Shown piece after piece: positions 19,901 through 28,127 of a DNA stretch of 64,000 bases. Location: contig JAEXAJ010000159.1 of NCBI GenBank assembly GCA_023458215.1, forward strand, positions 62,001-126,000, given 5' to 3'. This stretch comes from Bacteroidota bacterium (lineage in GTDB: Bacteria; Bacteroidota; Bacteroidia; Bacteroidales; Bacteroidaceae). The notes below the pieces were generated by a model that made no database searches, was not told the DNA's origin, and was given only the letters and a program-made list of their open reading frames with translations. Made by a program: the position numbers and the translations under genes. The stretch's first letter is position 1. The number at the start of each line of letters is the position of its first letter.

Positions 19901-20968
19901 GCAATTAATATCATTGAGTAAATTCGATTCGTTTATTTTGTAGGTATGGAATGAATTGAACGAGGAGTGATAGCAATCTAATCCATACTTAAAGGTTCCA
20001 ACCCACAAAATACCGTCAGAGTCAGAATGAAGGCTGTTGATAGTGTTGTCGGAGAGTGAATACTCTTTATCGGTTTTATTTATAATTTTGATTGAAAACG
20101 AATTTACATCGATAAGGTATAAACCGCCGTGATCAGTTCCTATGCATACATTTGTACCATTTTGAACAATGTCTCGAATTGAAAATAAGGAAAATAATTC
20201 GTAAGGAAACTCATGCCATTGATTGGTTACAGTATTATATTGAATCAGATTCCTGTCATTATAAGCTATCCAAATATTATTCCGGCTATCGATGAAAATC
20301 AGGACATTATTGATTGATTTGTTTAATAGATAGTTAGAACTGTCGATAATCTCTCCGGTTTCTGCATTGACTTTGAATAGTGCGGATTGCTTGTTTAACA
20401 GCCATAAATATCTTTTTGAGTCAATCTTCCCTACTATGAATTCATTTTCTTTATCAGTCTTTACCTGAACCGTTTGCTTCTTTTCATGGTCATAGATGGC
20501 TACAGAGTGGTTTTCTAAGATGTAGGCGCTCAAACTTTTGTCTTGGATGAATTGCCTTACCTTATTATTAATTATACCTCTTTCTTTTAAGATAAAACTA
20601 TAGTCATTATAAAAACACTCATTATGTGAGTTGAATACCGAATAACCAGATCTAGTGCCTACCCAAAGAAAGCTGTCCGGATCTTCGGTGATGGAATAAA
20701 TATAATTATCAGCAATACTTTTGGGGTTAGTGGGGTCTCCCTTATAGGTTTTAATTTGATACCCATCATAACGGTTTAATCCCAAATTGGTACCAATCCA
20801 TAAAAAACCTTTTGAGTCTCTATAAATAGCGTTCACCGAGTTACTGGATAACCCTTGATTAGAGTTTATGTTTCTGAAATAGTATTGCTGGGCCGATGTA
20901 GTGGTTAATAACAGATGCAAAAACAGCCACATTATGTAATATTTGGAATGTATAGTGTTGTGTTTCAT
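16931..20968 (-). CDS. Hybrid two-component system sensor-regulator (HTCS)
   Basis: This 1345-residue protein joins a sensor kinase and a regulator in one chain. In order: signal peptide (about 1-26); a periplasmic double beta-propeller of repeated FLWIGT / NIWVGT blades; a Y_Y_Y domain near 700-790; one membrane helix near 795; HisKA with phosphorylated His846 (NLSHELRTP); HATPase (FNLLSNAFKFTPNEG, VSDTGIGI); a receiver domain with Asp1144 (IISDVMMP); and an AraC-type DNA-binding domain over the last 100 residues. HTCS proteins bind an oligosaccharide in the periplasm and switch on their PUL. It sits inside the minus block and is probably the main activator of the divergent SusC/SusD genes at 25003. 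A minus-strand -7 box lies at 21028-21035. Confidence 0.95.
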   Translation of the reverse strand: MKHNTIHSKYYIMWLFLHLLLTTTSAQQYYFRNINSNQGLSSNSVNAIYRDSKGFLWIGTNLGLNRYDGYQIKTYKGDPTNPKSIADNYIYSITEDPDSFLWVGTRSGYSVFNSHNECFYNDYSFILKERGIINNKVRQFIQDKSLSAYILENHSVAIYDHEKKQTVQVKTDKENEFIVGKIDSKRYLWLLNKQSALFKVNAETGEIIDSSNYLLNKSINNVLIFIDSRNNIWIAYNDRNLIQYNTVTNQWHEFPYELFSLFSIRDIVQNGTNVCIGTDHGGLYLIDVNSFSIKIINKTDKEYSLSDNTINSLHSDSDGILWVGTFKYGLDCYHSSFNSFHTYKINESNLLNDINCFAEDSHGNLWIGTNDNGLYKKEKEKNTYIKIHYSPKSYEKGTIVSLFPDSKGRMWIGTFMDGLYCYSNNKFSHYTEEKDKSESIDNSVWCIEEDTNKNIWVGTLNKGIFRFIDSENRFIKAECTPKQISGTIECIFKKGNELWFGTSKGIQVLSDSDKQLKQFNFTKIEDKTPEKNFINKIVQDKKGYYWICTQGGLAVLDAKMKYYHFFTAKEGIEQDLIYMAIVDKQNNIWVSTSKGLYRVQVLDYGNLTDIKVRISKYGKDDGLQDNIFNAKAGLLTKDNRVIFGGVNGYNLFNPSEIVREEKVERLLFTDLYINNQQVKVGEDMANRILLNQSLSETKNITLKYHDNNIRIEFSALDLLYPQKYKYEYKLEGVDTDWQSTDGAIPYALYTDLETGKYTLHVKATDQSGAGYVQNIGIGINVMPPFWLSWQAYLLYGILITITIFYIIKNIMLRTTLKYKIQQQQLEKKHLEEINAMKINFFTNLSHELRTPVSLIILPIENLLTQEKNWAIKNNLNMVLRNAKRLLFIVNQLLDFRKLEVGEISYNPVIGNLVSFVKDTTAVFSDMSQNKNIKLSFTSNVEELYTQFDPTKMERIIFNLLSNAFKFTPNEGRIIVSVLYNKDEHLPIKIEVSDTGIGIKKEDIPNIFKPFYQVESNGRVANIGTGIGLSVIHDFVRLHEGEISLKSDVGKGSTFTINLPQLQDDRSPKNLPEIEETVHIEVVKPLSPPAFSPKENTILIVDDNDDFRFYLVENLRASYNIIEAENGKIGYEKAIKYIPNVIISDVMMPVTDGLELCTLLKAEKKTSQIPIILLTASVSDQHKIEALELGIDSFLTKPFNVEVLKAQIVNLIKRQQTEKSSIIGQFSEDLVSEVELNSLDEKLIKKVIAITNENLSDSSFGIEQLSKEIGISSVYLNKKISALTGKTSSEFVRSIRIKKGAALLTKTQLSISEIAYEVGYTEPKYFSKYFKEEYSILPSEYRKNYK

Positions 20969-21027
20969 AGTTGTATAATAATGCTGATGGTTTATTCTCT
21001 CTGCACTACTTTGAATGCAGAAGTGTA

Positions 21028-21035
21028 CAAAAGTA
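21028..21035 (-). promoter_or_regulatory. -7 promoter element for the HTCS gene
   Basis: The minus strand reads TACTTTTG, a match to TAnnTTTG, about 60 bases upstream of the HTCS ATG at 20968. The -33 position has only a partial match. It would give the sensor its own promoter independent of the upstream GH95 unit, as is common for HTCS genes. Confidence 0.45.
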
Positions 21036-21115
21036 GAAATTTAGTTCTAATTTTGCACAACTCCTGCACATTTTATAAAACCTTTTCCAGTTGTCTTCTT
21101 TGTAGGATGGTTATT

Positions 21116-22096
21116 TTATTTGCGTAAGTAGGGTACTTTCTTGTTCCACAGCACTGGTGTATTTGAGAGGAACCAAGTTTGTCCGAAGTCATTGTTCCCT
21201 TGGTAAAAGAGATAGCTCTTCTTGCCGTCATCAAAGATTCCCGGATGTCCGGACTCGCTGCTGTTCCATTCTCCGAGTTTGCCCGATACCAAGAAAGGTT
21301 CTTCGAAGCAGCGTTTCCAGGTTAGCCCATCCTTACTTTCTGCGACACCTATTTGTTGAGGCGCATTGTTATAATTTCCGGCGTAAAACATATAGAGTTT
21401 TCCATTGCGCTTGATAATGGATGCTGCTTCAATGCAGTTACCTTCCCAAGGAAGTGTTGGGGCAAGAATGGGTTCTGAGCATGCTTGCTTCCAGGCTCCA
21501 TGATTAAACGATGATTTGGCCGAGGTGGTGGCAACACCTAACAGCTGTTTTTGGTAACTTTGGTCGCGTGTGGCAAAATATAGGAAATAATTTCCTTTAT
21601 GCTTAAAGACTTCTGCATCAATGGCCCGCCCGCAATTCCAATCTCCTGTGGGGCGAAATACCGGATTGGTTTTATTACGTTCAAAATAAATCCCATCCAG
21701 TGAGTAGGCGTGGCAAATGGCATCGGATGCTCCATTGCCATACGATTGATAGAAAAGATGTATCGTATCATTTCGTATGATTGCGCAGGGGGCGCAAATC
21801 CCTTTTTTTTCGAGTGCAGAGTCGGGAAGTGGATTGATTTCTCCTACCTTCGTCCAGTTCACCAAGTCGTCACTCTTGGCAATGCCGATGCCCCATCCAA
21901 TGCTTTGGTCTTTGGAAGACGGTATTGAATAGTACATCAAGTAATTATTTCTCCATTTTAATACATACGGGTCTTTGGTATAAGGTTGACCTGTTCGACT
22001 ACTGTCTCCATACATCATTTGGGATGATTGGCTTTGCTGCCCGAAGATAAAGAATGGGTAGCACATTACAAACAAACTAAAAATAAATGTTTTCAT
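21116..22096 (-). CDS. Secreted five-bladed beta-propeller glycosidase-like protein (GH43/GH117-type fold)
   Basis: The protein is 326 residues with a signal peptide ending at FGQQ and essentially a single propeller. Blade-like motifs carry acidic residues at the expected places: YTKDPYVLKWRNNYLMYY (Asp), GRAIDAEVFKHKGNYFLYF (Asp/Glu) and CIEAASIIKRNGKLYMFYAG (Glu). This resembles clan GH-F members but lacks the usual DPS and EGP signatures, so it is probably outside the classical GH43 groups; GH117-like or an unassigned family is possible. It begins 1 bp after the GH95 stop, so the two are translated from one message and probably work on the same linkage region. Activity cannot be predicted with confidence. 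Confidence 0.65.
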   Translation of the reverse strand: MKTFIFSLFVMCYPFFIFGQQSQSSQMMYGDSSRTGQPYTKDPYVLKWRNNYLMYYSIPSSKDQSIGWGIGIAKSDDLVNWTKVGEINPLPDSALEKKGICAPCAIIRNDTIHLFYQSYGNGASDAICHAYSLDGIYFERNKTNPVFRPTGDWNCGRAIDAEVFKHKGNYFLYFATRDQSYQKQLLGVATTSAKSSFNHGAWKQACSEPILAPTLPWEGNCIEAASIIKRNGKLYMFYAGNYNNAPQQIGVAESKDGLTWKRCFEEPFLVSGKLGEWNSSESGHPGIFDDGKKSYLFYQGNNDFGQTWFLSNTPVLWNKKVPYLRK

Positions 22097-22097
22097 A

Positions 22098-24587
22098 CTA
22101 TTTGGCTTTTATCGTATATTGTTTTCCATGTTTGACCTTAAATATACTCAGATAAGTGGTTCCTGCCGGACTTTTCTGCCGGATATTTTCAGCATTGGTG
22201 CCTTCAATTGAAACAGGCACGTTGGTGCGCAAGTGGCATATTGAATCGTTTACGCTATGAAGAACAGCCATCTTTAATTTTCCCTCTTCCCATTCCATAT
22301 CTACTTGATATCCGCCACGAACCTTTATACCAAGAATTGTTCCGTTAGCCCAGGTTGTGGGTAAGGCCGGTAGCAAATGTATCTCATCTAAATGGCTTTG
22401 GAGTAACATTTCGGTAATGCCTTCTACAATACCAAAATTTCCATCGATCTGAAAAGGTGGGCAGGCATTAAAGAGGTTGGGATAGGTGCCGCCATTTTCG
22501 GAAAATCCGCGTTCTGTAGTATAATTCAGGTAATTTTGAATCAGTTTATAGGCATGCTCACCATCCAATAGGCGTGCCCAAAAACATACTTTCCATGCAA
22601 GTGACCAGCCTGTACCGCCATCTCCCCGCTTCAATAAAGTCTTTTTGCAGGCTTCAAAAAACTCCGGTGTTTTATTGGCTGAGATGTCATTGCCCGGATG
22701 CAAACAAAAAAGATGGGAAACATGCCGATGTTGCGGTTCAGCGTCAGCATAGTCTTCTTGCCACTCATTGAGGTCGCCCTCGGCCCCTATCTGATAAGGT
22801 AGCATTCGATTTAGGGCATTGCTTAGGGATTCTCCGAATTTCTTGTCGGTTCCTAATATTCTGATTGCTTCGATCGTGTTTTCAAATAAGTTACGGATAA
22901 GGGCCAAGTCCATTGTAGCCCCCTTGGTTACTGCCCAGGTATTGCCATCCTCGCCTATAAATTTATTCTCGGGAGAGGTAGAAGGGGAGGTAATCAGATG
23001 TCCCTGTCCGTCATCGATGAGCCAATCAAAGCAGAACTCTGCGGCAGACTTCATAACCGGATAAGCCGTTTCTCGCAGATAGTCCTTGTCGCCATTAAAA
23101 GCATATTTTTCCCATAGATGCTGTGATAACCAAGGGGAAGCCATTGTCCAATTGGCCCACTGAGGATCGCCCATACCTAAATTTCCGACCGGATTTGTTG
23201 TAGCCCATATATCTGAATTATGTCCGGCTGCCCAGCCTCTACATTTGTAGTAGTCGGAAGCAACATTCTTTCCGGTTTTCGACATATTGATAACTTGCTG
23301 TATCATTGGATAGTGCATCTCCTCTAAACCGACCTTCTCGGCCGCCCAGTAGTTCATTTCTACATTAATATTGGTGGTGTAGTTGCAACTCCAGGCCGGT
23401 CTTACGTCTACATTCCATAGACCTTGGAGGTTAGCAGCGATTCCGCCTTTGCGCGAGGAAGATATTAATAGATAACGGCCGTATTGATATAACAGAACCT
23501 CTAATCCATGGTCTGAATTATTCTCTTGATATAACTTTAAACGTTCATCTGTAGGCAAGCTTTCCTTTGTTTTATCTCCTTTCAAATTCAGTTTTACTTT
23601 ATCGAAATAAGAGGAATAGTCGGCAATATGTGCTTGCTTTAATGCGCTGAATGATTTGTTTTGCATTGCTTTCAGGTATTCTTTCGCTAGCTTTTTCTCA
23701 TCTTTACCGTCGGATACGGGGCATTTGTCAAAGCCATTGAAGCTTGTGGCTATAGATACAGCTAACACGACTTCGGAAGCTGAAGAAATTTGGATTTGTC
23801 CGTCTCCAGTCGTTTCCTGACCGTCATTCTTCACTGTTTTGATGCGGGTCTGAAAGCGCATGCCCTTACATTCATCCTCCCATTGAACAGGTTCGTCGGA
23901 TGTATCTATGTATGTAGGGTCTGCATGTGAAGGAGCTCTTCCGCTTACCAATAAGTCTTTATCTTCTACCGAAACGGATGCGTGCATTTTGGTTTGAGTG
24001 GCGATGTTTAGATTGAGGGCTTTGGGTACAGACGATGAGAACATCAGAACCAATACCTGATCGGGGTAAGATACAAATGCTTCGCGTGTATAGAGTATAT
24101 CGTTGACTTTAAAGTGAGTGGTTGCGATGGCATTTTGTAGATCCAGACCTCTGTAATAGTCGGTGACCTCTCCCTGGAAGTTTTGTTTGATTAGCAGATC
24201 GCCTATCGGAGCATAAGATTGGGTGAATAGTCCTTGCATATTGCGAATTAATTGCTCGGCCAACGCATAATTTTTCTCATCCATGGCTTTACGAACTTGT
24301 GGAAGGTATATCGATGCATTGGGATTGGGACTTAAATTGACAGGTCCACCACTCCAGAAAGAACTTTCATTTAAATGAATGACTTCGTCAGTGGGGTTTC
24401 CGTAAATCATAGCTCCTATTCGGCCGTTGCCTATAGGCAAAGCATTTATGAAATACTCTGCCGGTTCGTCATACCATAGCTGCATGACATTCGTATCTTT
24501 TTGTTGTACTGTCTCTTCACATGAACTGGTGGTCATTGCTAAAAAAAGAACCAGCAAAATTTTTGGTAACGTACTTCTTTTAATCAT
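22098..24587 (-). CDS. GH95 alpha-L-fucosidase / alpha-L-galactosidase, lipoprotein
   Basis: From the ATG at 24587 the protein has 829 residues and a lipoprotein-like signal ending at TTSSC (Cys23). An in-frame ATG at 24647 would add 20 residues, but it lies against the predicted promoter and spoils the signal. GH95 hallmarks are WYDEPAEYFINALPIGNGR at the N-terminus, NESSFWSGGP, NINVEMNYWAAE (catalytic-site asparagines), STSPENKF (acid Glu) and PFQIDGNFG (Asp715, part of the base system). GH95 enzymes are inverting and include alpha-1,2-L-fucosidases and alpha-L-galactosidases. An L-galactose catabolic operon 20 kb away makes L-galactosidase activity plausible here. It is the first gene of the minus block, divergent from SusC. 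Confidence 0.93.
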   Translation of the reverse strand: MIKRSTLPKILLVLFLAMTTSSCEETVQQKDTNVMQLWYDEPAEYFINALPIGNGRIGAMIYGNPTDEVIHLNESSFWSGGPVNLSPNPNASIYLPQVRKAMDEKNYALAEQLIRNMQGLFTQSYAPIGDLLIKQNFQGEVTDYYRGLDLQNAIATTHFKVNDILYTREAFVSYPDQVLVLMFSSSVPKALNLNIATQTKMHASVSVEDKDLLVSGRAPSHADPTYIDTSDEPVQWEDECKGMRFQTRIKTVKNDGQETTGDGQIQISSASEVVLAVSIATSFNGFDKCPVSDGKDEKKLAKEYLKAMQNKSFSALKQAHIADYSSYFDKVKLNLKGDKTKESLPTDERLKLYQENNSDHGLEVLLYQYGRYLLISSSRKGGIAANLQGLWNVDVRPAWSCNYTTNINVEMNYWAAEKVGLEEMHYPMIQQVINMSKTGKNVASDYYKCRGWAAGHNSDIWATTNPVGNLGMGDPQWANWTMASPWLSQHLWEKYAFNGDKDYLRETAYPVMKSAAEFCFDWLIDDGQGHLITSPSTSPENKFIGEDGNTWAVTKGATMDLALIRNLFENTIEAIRILGTDKKFGESLSNALNRMLPYQIGAEGDLNEWQEDYADAEPQHRHVSHLFCLHPGNDISANKTPEFFEACKKTLLKRGDGGTGWSLAWKVCFWARLLDGEHAYKLIQNYLNYTTERGFSENGGTYPNLFNACPPFQIDGNFGIVEGITEMLLQSHLDEIHLLPALPTTWANGTILGIKVRGGYQVDMEWEEGKLKMAVLHSVNDSICHLRTNVPVSIEGTNAENIRQKSPAGTTYLSIFKVKHGKQYTIKAK

Positions 24588-25002
24588 ATATCTGTTTTTA
24601 CTTAAAATGTTATATTCGAAATGATTTATATCTAGGCTAAACTTCATAATACAAAAGACAAAAATAGTGCGTATTCATCTATGTCATTAGATGTAAATCA
24701 TAACAAGATATGGCGTTTTTGAAAACTCAGGGCTATTTTAAAAGGGAAAAATTATTTTTAATACATGTTGGTGAAATTGGTTCATTCTGATCTATTCCCT
24801 ACTGATTAAGAAAAGGATAAAGTAAAGAGTAGGTACATAGTAAGTGCATTTTAATGAATAAATTTTGCCAACGGTTTCTTTTAGATAATTCTGAGCTTTA
24901 ACAGGGTATTTATAAAAAACGCCCATTATTGTTTTTATTTCACCAATATCCACATGCTCTTAAAACGCTTCTTTTGCATTTGAATTTTAAAATCTAATTT
25001 AT
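24588..25002. promoter_or_regulatory. Divergent control region between GH95 and SusC
   Basis: This 415-bp AT-rich gap holds no gene I can support. On the minus strand TATTTTTG (24659-24666) is a -7 match that would start transcription near 24652, ahead of the GH95 ATG at 24587. On the plus strand I find no perfect TAnnTTTG; TTCTTTTG shortly before the SusC ATG is a one-base mismatch, consistent with an activator-dependent promoter. The HTCS binding site probably lies here but I could not identify it. Confidence 0.45.
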
Positions 25003-28000
25003 ATGCAAAACAAAATTTTAAACTACAAGGCAAATTTTAAACGTCTTTTGATTTTTCTATTTCTGTGTGGTGTTTATTGTTTGAAATTACAAGCTCAAAC
25101 GGTTAGTGTGTCCGGTACTGTTCTTGATCAGCTAGGGGAACCTTTGATTGGGGCTAATGTAGTAGAAAAGAATAATCCTACTATAGGTACTATTACGGAT
25201 ATAGAAGGACATTTTAATTTGAATGTTAATAAAAAGGCGATTTTGGTGATTAGTAGCATTGGGTATAAAACGAAAGACGTTTCGGTTGGGACAAATCGGG
25301 TCTTATCTGTTGTTTTAGAGGAAGATGCTGAGGCTTTGGACGAAGTGATTGTTATTGGGTATGGCTCTGTTAAGAAGCAAAACCTGACAAGTTCCGTTTC
25401 AAAGATAAGCGATTCGTCGATTAAAGATCGTCCTCTTTCATCTATGGGAGATGCGTTCTCCGGTCAGTTATCAGGGGTGCGTACCCAAACTGCGTCAGGG
25501 ATTCCTGGGGCTGAACCCACAATCAGAATTCGCGGTGTGAATACGATCAATGGTGATAGCTCGCCTCTTTACGTTATTGATGGAGTGCCTAGAGATAATA
25601 TGAGTGATATTAATCCTTCGGATGTAGCCTCCATTCAAGTCTTGAAAGATGCTGCTGCGACTTCAATATATGGAGCTCGTGGTGCGAATGGTGTTATTTT
25701 AATAGAAACCAAGCAGGGACAAGGTAAACCCACGGTCACTTTTGATGGCTATTTTGGTGTGCAAAGCCCTAACAAGATGCTCGATATGATGAATGGAGAC
25801 GAATGGGTGGCTTACATGACTTACGCTCGTAATGAAGGATATGTTCGTAATGGTGGTAAGATGAGTGACCCAATGAGTTCGCGTCCAGTTTCAAGTCAAA
25901 TACCTAAGTCTTGGACAGACGGTTCTCGCCCTTATGTCGATTGGCAGGATGCTATTACACAGAATGCAGTCATGCAAAACTATCAGGTTTCGGCTTCCTC
26001 TAAGGGAGAAATAGGTAGTATTTATGTCTCAGGAGGTTATATGGAGCAGGATGGAGTGATAAAAGAAACTTATTATAATCGTACTAATTTCCGCTTGAAT
26101 GCTACTCTTAATGTGGGTAAAAAGATTCGTTTAGGAATGAACATAGTACCTTCTTTTTCTAAGCAGTCTGATCAAAATACCGAAGGAAAAGAAAGCGTTA
26201 TTCACCATGCACTGGCTCAATCTCCTTTGGTTCAGTTAAACGAGGCTACGAAACAATGGGGCTTTCCTACCGATTTTTCGCTAGTTTATACAAATCCTTT
26301 GGAACGCTTGAAAAATGTGGTTGACGATACTGAAACAACTAAAGTTCTGACATCTGCCTGGGGAGAATATTCTATATTGGATAATCTGAAGTTTAAGACA
26401 CAATACAGCTATGATTACTACTCTAATAAATATGAGTTTTTCATGCCCGATTTAGATCGTGGAAGTACTCCTAACGGAAATAGTTCTGTTGCTCAATCAA
26501 ACGCTTGGTCGATACAGAATACATTGTCTTATGAAAAGACTTTCAAAAATGATCATACTTTAAATATCTTGTTAGGACAGAGTGCAGATAAACATCGTTA
26601 CTATCAGTTAAGTGCAAGTAAAACAGGTTATCCTAATTCACTTATACCTACAATGAATGTAGCGTCAACGCCTACAGGGGCTTCTACTTATAAAGATACT
26701 TATGCTACAGCTTCATTTTTCGGGCGTGTGGGTTATAACTATCAGGAAAAGTATTTGGTAAACGCAAGTTTGCGTCGTGATGGTTCTTCCCGTTTTGGTA
26801 ATAATAACAAATGGGGCATGTTTCCTTCTGTTTCTGCTGCTTGGAAGATAAATCAAGAAAAATTTATGGAAAGCTTTTCATGGATTTCATTATTAAAAGT
26901 GCGTACTTCATGGGGTAAAGCGGGTAACGATCGTATTGGAAACTATGATTATATGTCGCTTATCGGCATTGATAATGCTGTTTGGAATAATAAACTCGTA
27001 TCAGGATATGCGCCATCAAATATTGCAAATGATAACTTGAAGTGGGAAACAACTACTACATTGGATTTAGGTCTGGATATTTCTCTTTTTAATAATCGCG
27101 TTCAATTTAATTTCGATTATTATAAGAATAAGACTACCGATTTGCTTTTTAGTAAACCTGTACCGGCTACTACCGGATTTGGTAGCTTCCGCACGAATAT
27201 AGGTTCTATCCAAAATAAAGGTTGGGAGATTGATTTGAATACTTATAATATTAAGACAAAAGATTTTAGTTGGAGCACTTCGTTAAATTTGTCACGAAAT
27301 ACTAATAAAGTATTGGATATGGGTGGTGATGATAAAATTATTTCAGGCAACTGGGATGCACAATTCATAACTCAGGTAGGAAAACCCGTTTGTCAATATT
27401 ATGTTTACCGTACAGATGGAGTGCTTACTGCAAAAGATTTCGATGCGAATGGCAAACCTTTAGTTCCCATTATTCCTGGTCAAGTGGAAGGTAACCAGAA
27501 ATATGTGAATCAAAATGACGATAATGTGATTAATAGTGCTGACCTGGTTGCCTATGGTAATCCGCTCCCTGATTTGATGTATGGTATGACCAATACTTTT
27601 AGTTATAAAGGTTTCGAACTGCGTATACTTCTGCAAGGTCAATTTGGAGGTGATGTATGTTGGCTAGGCTCACGCCAATTGGATGAAGGTTCGTGGGTAG
27701 TTACCAACTTGTCTCATTGGGTTAATTGCTATAAGCCTGACTATATGACGAAGTATGGAGAGAATCCGGTACAAAATGTGAATGGCGTGAATATGTCGTG
27801 GGACGGAAAGACACCTTATGTACTGACTGGTAAATTCGAGAAAAATAGTGATTATCGTATTTATGATGCTACCTATTTGAAAATAAAGAATATAACCTTG
27901 TCTTATACTTTATCGCGTGGACTACTAAAGAATACAATGCTGCAAAATGCTAAAATCTATTTTTCTGTAGATAATTTGGCACAATTTGACCATTACCCAG

Positions 28001-28113
28001 GTATTACTCCCGAAGCAAACAATTATGGAAATCAGACAACACAGCAGGGAGTAGATTACACTACTTATCCGCTTTCTAAACGATTTGTTATTGGTGCAAG
28101 TTTAACTTTTTAA
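25003..28113 (+). CDS. SusC-like TonB-dependent outer-membrane transporter
   Basis: This 1036-residue protein follows the SusC plan: signal peptide ending near LQAQ; a carboxypeptidase-regulatory-like domain (VSGTVLDQLGEPLIGANVV, about 32-115); a TonB-box region and plug (DEVIVIGYGSVKKQNLTSSV, PLYVIDGVPR, SIYGARGANGVILI); and a 22-strand barrel to the C-terminal aromatic (GASLTF). It imports oligosaccharides with its SusD partner, which starts 14 bp downstream. It has no N-terminal STN domain, consistent with control by the HTCS at 16931 rather than by an anti-sigma factor. The gene is markedly AT-rich. The glycan bound cannot be read from the sequence. Confidence 0.96.
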   Translation: MQNKILNYKANFKRLLIFLFLCGVYCLKLQAQTVSVSGTVLDQLGEPLIGANVVEKNNPTIGTITDIEGHFNLNVNKKAILVISSIGYKTKDVSVGTNRVLSVVLEEDAEALDEVIVIGYGSVKKQNLTSSVSKISDSSIKDRPLSSMGDAFSGQLSGVRTQTASGIPGAEPTIRIRGVNTINGDSSPLYVIDGVPRDNMSDINPSDVASIQVLKDAAATSIYGARGANGVILIETKQGQGKPTVTFDGYFGVQSPNKMLDMMNGDEWVAYMTYARNEGYVRNGGKMSDPMSSRPVSSQIPKSWTDGSRPYVDWQDAITQNAVMQNYQVSASSKGEIGSIYVSGGYMEQDGVIKETYYNRTNFRLNATLNVGKKIRLGMNIVPSFSKQSDQNTEGKESVIHHALAQSPLVQLNEATKQWGFPTDFSLVYTNPLERLKNVVDDTETTKVLTSAWGEYSILDNLKFKTQYSYDYYSNKYEFFMPDLDRGSTPNGNSSVAQSNAWSIQNTLSYEKTFKNDHTLNILLGQSADKHRYYQLSASKTGYPNSLIPTMNVASTPTGASTYKDTYATASFFGRVGYNYQEKYLVNASLRRDGSSRFGNNNKWGMFPSVSAAWKINQEKFMESFSWISLLKVRTSWGKAGNDRIGNYDYMSLIGIDNAVWNNKLVSGYAPSNIANDNLKWETTTTLDLGLDISLFNNRVQFNFDYYKNKTTDLLFSKPVPATTGFGSFRTNIGSIQNKGWEIDLNTYNIKTKDFSWSTSLNLSRNTNKVLDMGGDDKIISGNWDAQFITQVGKPVCQYYVYRTDGVLTAKDFDANGKPLVPIIPGQVEGNQKYVNQNDDNVINSADLVAYGNPLPDLMYGMTNTFSYKGFELRILLQGQFGGDVCWLGSRQLDEGSWVVTNLSHWVNCYKPDYMTKYGENPVQNVNGVNMSWDGKTPYVLTGKFEKNSDYRIYDATYLKIKNITLSYTLSRGLLKNTMLQNAKIYFSVDNLAQFDHYPGITPEANNYGNQTTQQGVDYTTYPLSKRFVIGASLTF

Positions 28114-28127
28114 ATTTTAATTATAAT

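Noticed and set aside
24588..24647. Longer start for GH95 at 24647
   Set aside because: It would begin about at the predicted transcription start and put 20 polar residues before the lipoprotein signal.
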